A stretch of DNA of 9,485 bases from an uncultured bacterium (GTDB lineage: Bacteria; Bacteroidota; Bacteroidia; Chitinophagales; CAIOSU01): contig CAIOSU010000125.1 of assembly GCA_903861055.1 (NCBI GenBank), positions 1 to 9,485 on the forward strand, written 5' to 3'. How positions within the stretch are numbered: the stretch's first letter is position 1; each line of letters begins with the position of its first letter. Position numbers and translations under genes: made by a program. Of the stretch, positions 5,651 through 9,485 are shown piece by piece. The notes under the pieces were generated by a model. That model was not told where the DNA came from, ran no database searches, and saw only the letters and a list, made by a program, of their open reading frames with translations.

Positions 5651-7645
5651 CTATGCTTCAATAAGCTTATTAAACGCTGCAATGTGCTCAGGTCTGCCAA
5701 ACACAAACAGTATGTCATCGGTTTCTATTTGGGTAGCAATGTCAATGTCAGTAAGGTACACCTCATTTCGCTTAATAGCTAATAAAGTTACGTGATACTT
5801 TTTGCGCAGCTGGCAATCGCCAATACTTTTGCCTACAACCTCGTTGCTATTGCTGGTTACTTTTAGGGTAGATATCTCAATATCAGGTATTTGCAGTGCA
5901 GCACCCTTTTCTTCATTACCGTTTGCCACAGGTCGAAACATTCGGTAACTACCTTCTCTTATTTGTTCTATAAACTGCGCCACCTCATCTTGTGGCACCA
6001 AATACTTACTCAATACCCTTGAGAAAATCTCTATAGAGGTCTCGAACTCTTCAGGTATCACCTCATTGGCGCCTAAGCTATAATTATCGGCCATTTCCTG
6101 AATAAACCGCGTGCGGATAATGATGTGTGGTTTTTGGGATATGCTACGGATGCTTACAATAATACGTTTGGTAGCCTCCGGGTCGCTTATAGCCACCACC
6201 ACTACCCTAGCCAACTGTATGTTAATGTGCGTAAGAATGGGCTCTTGCGTAGCATCGCCAAAGTAAATGGGTTCGCCCTTGGCCCGTTCGTCGCGCACGG
6301 TGTCGGGGTTTAGTTCCAATATTACGTAGGGGATGTTGGCAAATCGGGCGGCCTTGGCCACGTTTTTGCCATTAATGCCATAACCAATTATAACTAGGTG
6401 ATCATTAAAATCATATGCTGCATGCTCGGCATCGGATACATCTTTAGGATGGTACATGATGCGGCTAAAATTCTTCGGCAATGGGGTTTTAACTAGCACC
6501 GCCAATATATCATCGGAGTATTTAAACACAAATGGCGTAACAGCCATGGTCATTAGTGATATGGCGAGGAAATACTGGTACAACTCGTCGCTCAACAAGT
6601 TATACTCCAAACCGGTTTTGCTGAGGATAAAGGCAAACTCGCCCACCTGAAACAACGCCAAACCTGTAAGCAGCACTGTGCGTATGGGGTAGCGCAGCAT
6701 TAGTGCCGCCAACGAGGCTATCAAGGCTTTGGCCACCATTACCATAAAAGCAAACAACAGCACCCAGCCTAAGTGGCTCACAAAAAACTGCACATCCAAT
6801 AGCATCCCTATTGATACAAAGAAGAAACTGGTAAAGATTTCGCGGAAGGGCAAAATGTTGGCAGTGGCTTGATGGCTATATTCGCTCTCGGAAATAATCA
6901 ACCCGGCCATAAAAGCGCCCAGTGCCAACGATAGCCCAGCCACCGAGGTCATCCATGCTACCGAAAAGCACAGCACCACAACGGTAAGCACAAACAGCTC
7001 TTTACTTTTGGTGCGTGCCACGGCATAAAGTAGGCGTGGCACTATATAACGGGAACCCAGTATTACTGCCAATATTACGGCAAAGGCTTTGCCAACAAGT
7101 ATTAATATAGCCTCCCATAAATTACCGCCATCACCAACCATTAAAGGCGTAACCAACATCATGGGCACCACAATAATATCTTGGTAAATAAGTATAGCCA
7201 GCGATATTTTACCGTGAGGGGTATTCATTGCACCGCTTTCTTGCAATAGCTTTAGTACAATGGCAGTGCTGCTGAGCGCAAACAAAAAGCCCATGAATAT
7301 GGAGGAGGTAAGCATTTGGCCCGTAAGGTAGAAGCTAAGTGCTGTAACCCCAATAGTAACAAACACCTGCACCGAACCACCTACAAACACCGTTTTTTTG
7401 ATGGCCATTAAACTCTTGAGCGAAAACTCCAACCCGATCACAAAAAGCAGCAGTATGACCCCTATTTCTGCCAATACTTCAACCTCATGGATGGCCTTTA
7501 TCAAACTAAAGCCAAAAGGGCCAATTAAAACGCCGGTAAGCAAAAAACCCAATATAGTAGGCAGCTTCAATCGCTGGAAAATCAATATTACCAGCACCGA
7601 AAGGCCCAAAATAATTACTACCTCTTGCAGTAAAGGTATCTGCAT
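5651..7645 (-). CDS. CPA2-family cation/proton antiporter with RCK (TrkA-N and TrkA-C) domains, KefB/YbaL-like
   Basis: The 664-residue protein is an inner-membrane monovalent cation:proton antiporter, probably for K+ or Na+, helping set ion balance and pH. Residues 1-385 are the Na+/H+ exchanger domain, with about 12-13 membrane segments. They include LPTILGFLLTGVLIGPFG (28-45), ALSSTAIVLKLL (123-134) and the ion-binding segment ILIYQDIIVVP (151-161), whose Asp156 corresponds to the conserved aspartate of CPA2 exchangers. A cytosolic RCK module follows: a TrkA-N Rossmann domain (about 415-530) with GYGINGKNVA (421-430) and an acidic residue at the end of strand 2 (Glu444), which suggests NAD(H) rather than NADP(H) binding, then a TrkA-C domain (about 585-664). 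Nucleotide gating is therefore likely. No KefF/KefG-like ancillary flavoprotein gene is adjacent, so glutathione control as in KefB/KefC is not indicated. The ATG at 7645 leads directly into the first membrane segment. Substrate is not determined by sequence. Confidence 0.92.
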   Translation of the reverse strand: MQIPLLQEVVIILGLSVLVILIFQRLKLPTILGFLLTGVLIGPFGFSLIKAIHEVEVLAEIGVILLLFVIGLEFSLKSLMAIKKTVFVGGSVQVFVTIGVTALSFYLTGQMLTSSIFMGFLFALSSTAIVLKLLQESGAMNTPHGKISLAILIYQDIIVVPMMLVTPLMVGDGGNLWEAILILVGKAFAVILAVILGSRYIVPRLLYAVARTKSKELFVLTVVVLCFSVAWMTSVAGLSLALGAFMAGLIISESEYSHQATANILPFREIFTSFFFVSIGMLLDVQFFVSHLGWVLLFAFMVMVAKALIASLAALMLRYPIRTVLLTGLALFQVGEFAFILSKTGLEYNLLSDELYQYFLAISLMTMAVTPFVFKYSDDILAVLVKTPLPKNFSRIMYHPKDVSDAEHAAYDFNDHLVIIGYGINGKNVAKAARFANIPYVILELNPDTVRDERAKGEPIYFGDATQEPILTHINIQLARVVVVAISDPEATKRIIVSIRSISQKPHIIIRTRFIQEMADNYSLGANEVIPEEFETSIEIFSRVLSKYLVPQDEVAQFIEQIREGSYRMFRPVANGNEEKGAALQIPDIEISTLKVTSNSNEVVGKSIGDCQLRKKYHVTLLAIKRNEVYLTDIDIATQIETDDILFVFGRPEHIAAFNKLIEA

Positions 7646-7813
7646 CCGCTTTTATGATTGCGGTAAAAATACGGAATTGGAGCGTTGGGTGTGGTTAAAA
7701 TGATATTAATAGAATCACTCTAAAAATCATTACTGAAGCAACACCATTTGCTCAAGACAGTAAAAATCCCTTTCTAATCAAGCTAATGCTGTAAAATCAG
7801 GATTCTGACATTA

Positions 7814-9154
7814 CTAGTACACAATCACCGTATCTTGGTTCTTCCTACCCATCCAATTACGGATGATGCGGTGGGCATCGGGCGTATCGGGCTTGCGGTT
7901 TACAGCTTCCTTAAGCGAATCTATATCATTTTCAATATACTCTGGCTCAAAGTAGCCTATGCCCATAAAGCGGTGGTTCTCTATCCAAACAATACTTTGC
8001 TCGTGGTGCGAGCGGCCTTCGCCAACAATAAAGAAATTGGGGTTATTGTATTGGTATTTGCTCAGCAACCTGTTCAGCTTATTGTTATACAACACCGGCG
8101 GAATGTCTGGCAATTTACTTTCCCCATTTTCGCTAAAACCGCACAGTGCACTGTATAGGCCATTGCGGCTAACCATGCGCTTTAGTACCGCTACAGCGCT
8201 TTTACGGGTAGTAAACTCCACCAACGGACGCTCTTCGCTGCGATTGGCAATAGCATCTACATGAAGGTTCACATAACCATAGTCATCGGTAAAATGATAC
8301 ACTCCATACCTATAATTTCGGCGGCGCTGTGCAGGGTTGTAAACGGGTTGTTGCCTTATTACCTCTTCGGTTTCAATCAATTGCGCTACCAGCTCGCTAC
8401 CCGTTACGTCATACGATATATCGGCAATGGCACATCGCAAAGCACTATACTTATGGTCGGCCAAATCTTTGGTAAGCAGCTCAACAATACGCTTACGAAG
8501 GTTGCGCCCTTTACCTAGGTAAAGCACCTTGCCATCCTTGTCGTGCAGCGTAAACACACCTGTATCTTCCGGTAAGTCTTCCACAATCTCAAAGTTAAGG
8601 TTAGGCACCTCTTCTAGCCCAGTCAACTCCAACTCCAGCATATTGTGCAGCACCTTGTCTTTATCTTCATGCAACAAGCGCGTAAACAACTCGGCAGTGG
8701 CAGCGGCATCGCCATAGGCACGGTGCCGACCTTCTAGGTTGATGCCTATCTCGCGGCAAAGCTTGCCTAGGCTATAGCTTTGGCAGCCTGGCAACACTCG
8801 GCGGCTAAATTTTACGGTACACAGTTGTTTGCGGTCGAACCTCACGCCCATGCGCCTAAACTCGTTGCGCAACACCCCATAATCAAAGCTTACGTTGTGA
8901 GCCACAAATATGCGGCCCTTGGTCATTTCCAAAATTCTTTCGGCTACCTCCTCAAATGTTGGGGAGTTTTTCACCATCGCATCATTTATGCCCGTAAGTT
9001 TTTTGATAAATGGCGCTATAGGCACTTTTGGGTTGATAAGGGTAGAAAATTCCTCCACCACTCGAGTTCCGTCGTGCACAATGATGGCAATTTCCATCAC
9101 TTTATCTTTGGCAGGATTACCGCCCGTAGTTTCTGTATCTATTATAGCAAACAT
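7814..9154 (-). CDS. DEDDh exonuclease (DnaQ/epsilon-like) fused to a GIY-YIG endonuclease domain
   Basis: This 446-residue protein joins two nucleases. Residues 1-160 form a DEDDh 3'-5' exonuclease like the polymerase III epsilon subunit, with Asp6 and Glu8 (IIDTETTGG), Asp91 (HNVSFDYG), and His144 and Asp149 (HRAYGDA). Residues about 195-280 form a UvrC/Cho-like GIY-YIG domain, with GVF in place of GIY, YLG (212-214), and a complete active-site set: Tyr212, Arg222, Glu261 and Asn273 (PVYN), spaced as in UvrC. About 160 further residues (to 446) have no function I can name. Such fusions are known in bacteria, and a role in DNA repair or processing is likely but unproven. The ATG at 9154 opens on MFAIIDTETTGG, the usual family start; an in-frame GTG at 9160 would add only two residues. 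The hydrolase stop is 19 bases upstream, suggesting one operon. No convincing terminator follows. Confidence 0.9.
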   Translation of the reverse strand: MFAIIDTETTGGNPAKDKVMEIAIIVHDGTRVVEEFSTLINPKVPIAPFIKKLTGINDAMVKNSPTFEEVAERILEMTKGRIFVAHNVSFDYGVLRNEFRRMGVRFDRKQLCTVKFSRRVLPGCQSYSLGKLCREIGINLEGRHRAYGDAAATAELFTRLLHEDKDKVLHNMLELELTGLEEVPNLNFEIVEDLPEDTGVFTLHDKDGKVLYLGKGRNLRKRIVELLTKDLADHKYSALRCAIADISYDVTGSELVAQLIETEEVIRQQPVYNPAQRRRNYRYGVYHFTDDYGYVNLHVDAIANRSEERPLVEFTTRKSAVAVLKRMVSRNGLYSALCGFSENGESKLPDIPPVLYNNKLNRLLSKYQYNNPNFFIVGEGRSHHEQSIVWIENHRFMGIGYFEPEYIENDIDSLKEAVNRKPDTPDAHRIIRNWMGRKNQDTVIVY

Positions 9155-9173
9155 AATCACGTAGCCGGTTGGC

Positions 9174-9485
9174 TTACTCCTCTTCTTCGTTACCTACTCT
9201 GGAGTCCAACCAGTTTATCATCAAATCAAACAATTCTTGTTTGCATAGGTCGTTGTGTATTTCATGGTACGCACCATTAAACAAGCGGAAGGTAACTAAA
9301 TCGCCTGCTTTCTTGGCAAATTCCTTGCTAGCTTCATACGAAGTTAGTTGGTCTTCAGTTCCATGAAACAATAATAAAGGTAAATGCAATTCATCGGCAT
9401 GGTCCAGGGCCCAAAGGCCTGCCTGATAAGTAGAGAGGTAGAACCCACTGCTTATTTTATCATGCACTAATGGGTCGTCTTCGTA
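9174..9485 (-). CDS. Alpha/beta hydrolase, monoacylglycerol lipase/lysophospholipase type (partial, C-terminal part)
   Basis: Only the last 103 residues are inside the window; the frame is open to the right edge with no stop, so the gene continues beyond it. The visible part reads YEDDPLVHDKIS at the edge, then LPLLLFHGTEDQLTS, carrying the acid of the catalytic triad (Asp in GTED), and NGAYHEIHND, carrying the catalytic His. This pattern and the D-P-L-V sequence ahead of the acid are typical of the serine aminopeptidase S33/Hydrolase_4 group that includes monoacylglycerol lipases and lysophospholipases. The nucleophile serine would lie outside the window. The tail ends in four glutamates. 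A GTG at 9467 falls inside the conserved region and is not a credible start. The stop lies 19 bases before the nuclease ATG, so the two genes are probably cotranscribed. Exact substrate is unknown. Confidence 0.88.
   Translation of the reverse strand, partial: YEDDPLVHDKISSGFYLSTYQAGLWALDHADELHLPLLLFHGTEDQLTSYEASKEFAKKAGDLVTFRLFNGAYHEIHNDLCKQELFDLMINWLDSRVGNEEEE

Noticed and set aside
7795..7813. TCAG/CTGA hairpin just after the nuclease stop as a terminator
   Set aside because: The stem is only 4 bp with a short T stretch, too weak to call.
9158..9160. GTG start for the exonuclease/GIY-YIG gene
   Set aside because: The ATG two codons later gives the usual family N-terminus (MFAIIDTETTGG) and is preferred.
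8780..9280. Rightward open frame of 166 codons
   Set aside because: It is antisense to the conserved exonuclease domain, has an odd His/Phe-rich composition and matches no family.
9465..9467. GTG start for a short hydrolase
   Set aside because: The conserved frame continues upstream (YEDDPL) to the window edge, so the gene is cut by the window and the GTG is an internal Val codon.
1..9485. CRISPR arrays, insertion sequences, tRNA or rRNA genes, toxin-antitoxin or defence genes
   Set aside because: No spaced direct repeats, transposase motifs, cloverleaf-like segments or such protein families were seen on either strand.

Overview
The window reads as an ordinary chromosomal segment of a member of the Bacteroidota. 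Four things point there: a short primary sigma factor without region 1.1, a secreted protein ending in a type IX secretion (T9SS) sorting domain, an exact TAnnTTTG -7 promoter element in front of dnaN, and start codons with no Shine-Dalgarno sequence. Class or genus cannot be fixed from the sequence; Chitinophagia-, Saprospiria- or Sphingobacteriia-like bacteria are all possible.

Layout from left to right. The first ~130 bases may hold the last codons of an unidentified rightward gene, followed by a strong bidirectional hairpin terminator (132-170). A small leftward gene for a DUF1761-type membrane protein (247-753) is divergent from dnaN, the sliding clamp of DNA polymerase III (1012-2130, rightward). 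Next comes a 607-residue secreted protein (2345-4168, rightward) with a signal peptide, two PKD-like domains, a cadherin-like Ig-fold domain and a T9SS tail. It converges on the leftward primary sigma factor gene rpoD (4445-5314). The 276-base convergent gap holds three strong hairpins. A 336-base spacer with no gene precedes rpoD. Then follow, all leftward, a CPA2-type cation/proton antiporter with RCK domains (5651-7645), a two-nuclease fusion protein (DEDDh exonuclease plus GIY-YIG endonuclease, 7814-9154) and the 3' part of an alpha/beta hydrolase gene that runs off the right edge (9174-9485). The hydrolase stop lies only 19 bases before the nuclease ATG, so these two are probably cotranscribed.

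The genes do not form one pathway. They are independent housekeeping functions (replication clamp, primary sigma factor, ion homeostasis, DNA processing) plus one surface or secreted protein. I found no CRISPR array, insertion sequence, tRNA, rRNA, prophage or defence cassette, and no convincing new multi-gene system. The items most worth a second look are the hairpin pair at 4245-4287 and 4382-4420, which share a 19-base core at 17 of 19 positions, the nuclease fusion whose catalytic residues are all present at both active sites, and the unassigned N-terminal region of the T9SS protein.
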